From: Thiohalospira sp046546335
GTDB lineage: Bacteria; Pseudomonadota; Gammaproteobacteria; Thiohalospirales; Thiohalospiraceae
Reading direction: 5' to 3' (one strand)
NCBI RefSeq assembly: GCF_046546335.1
Contig: NZ_JBKGYA010000135.1
Length of the DNA: 5,803 nt
Within the stretch, counting starts at the first letter, position 1. Each line of letters starts with the position of its first letter. Of this stretch, positions 5,650 to 5,803 are shown one piece after another. Under the pieces are notes generated by a model that did not search any database, was not told where the DNA came from, and saw only the letters and a program-made list of their open reading frames with translations. The translations under genes were made by a program, and so were the position numbers.

Positions 5650-5803
5650 GGTTCATCGCACATTTCCGGGAAACGCCGCTCGGATTTCGAGGAAGAAGTA
5701 CGCCTCGTCCCGGAAGCCGTAGGCCATGCGCTTGATGACCTTGATGCGGTTGTTGATCCCCTCGAGCAGGCTGGTGTGGAGCGGATGCCGGCAGTGGGCG
5801 AAG
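5650..5803 (-). mobile_element. End of an ISL3-type insertion sequence, continues past window
   Basis: The only visible gene is the C-terminus of an ISL3-family transposase. The probable element end is GGTTCATCGCAC, reading inward from 5650; ISL3 inverted repeats usually start with GG, and the transposase stop would lie inside the repeat. The other end is outside the window, so the boundary is inferred. If 8-bp target duplications apply, GTTTTTTT (5642-5649) would be one copy. Whether the element is intact cannot be judged here. Confidence 0.6.
5653..5803 (-). CDS. ISL3 family transposase, C-terminal 49 residues
   Basis: The frame runs from the window edge (first full codon at 5802) to TGA at 5655-5653. 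Key stretches are HTSLLEGINNRIK and VIKRMAYGFRDEAYFFLEIR, ending in FPGNVR. This is the characteristic end of the DDE transposase domain of ISL3-family (IS204/IS1001/IS1165-type) elements. The glutamate in LLEGINN, residue 14 of the fragment, is probably the final catalytic E of the DDE triad. The visible part is uninterrupted, with no frameshift. The N-terminal zinc-binding and helix-turn-helix regions and both aspartates lie beyond the window. The gene is convergent to slmA, and no terminator is seen after its stop, so its transcripts could run antisense into the candidate small RNA. Confidence 0.88.
   Translation of the reverse strand, partial: FAHCRHPLHTSLLEGINNRIKVIKRMAYGFRDEAYFFLEIRAAFPGNVR

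Noticed and set aside
5219..5735. Small open frames on both strands in the slmA-IS intergenic region
   Set aside because: They are arginine/proline-rich, have no ribosome site and cross the terminator or slmA. None resembles a protein family.

Overview
The window is a very GC-rich chromosomal segment from a gammaproteobacterium. It carries six housekeeping genes, a structured intergenic region, and the end of an insertion sequence. The gene order radC / coaBC-dut-algC-argB-slmA combines the Pseudomonas arrangement (radC, coaBC, dut, algC, argB) with the enteric one (radC, coaBC, dut, slmA). With the high GC content, this suggests a deep-branching gammaproteobacterium such as an Ectothiorhodospiraceae relative. 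That taxonomic guess is inference only; the gene identities are well supported by motifs.

Layout. Positions 1-662 (minus strand) hold radC, cut by the window edge only a few residues before its end. A 100-bp divergent promoter region (663-762) separates it from a tightly packed plus-strand cluster. The cluster runs coaBC (763-1971), dut (1974-2429), algC-type phosphomannomutase/phosphoglucomutase (2431-3852), a 56-bp gap with a locally AT-richer start, argB (3909-4814) and slmA (4807-5421, overlapping argB by 8 bp). The products act in coenzyme A synthesis, dUTP removal, sugar-phosphate interconversion for cell-surface polysaccharides, arginine synthesis and nucleoid occlusion of cell division. 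They share no single pathway; the grouping is a conserved synteny block.

The 228-bp stretch after slmA (5422-5649) has no credible gene but is rich in structure. In order it holds helically spaced TGTCA repeats, two strong GC hairpins without T-tracts, a near-consensus sigma-54 (-24/-12) promoter at 5513-5528, a segment able to form two mutually exclusive 8-bp hairpins, an exposed CTCCTCC anti-Shine-Dalgarno stretch, and a strong Rho-independent terminator (5615-5649). The promoter and terminator would delimit a transcript of about 110 nt. I propose this as a candidate sigma-54-dependent small RNA; it is the most interesting item in the window and is unproven.

From about 5650 to the window end lies the 3' end of an ISL3-type insertion sequence. 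It encodes the last 49 residues of a transposase on the minus strand. The probable IS end directly abuts the terminator's T-tract, suggesting insertion into or beside that run of T.
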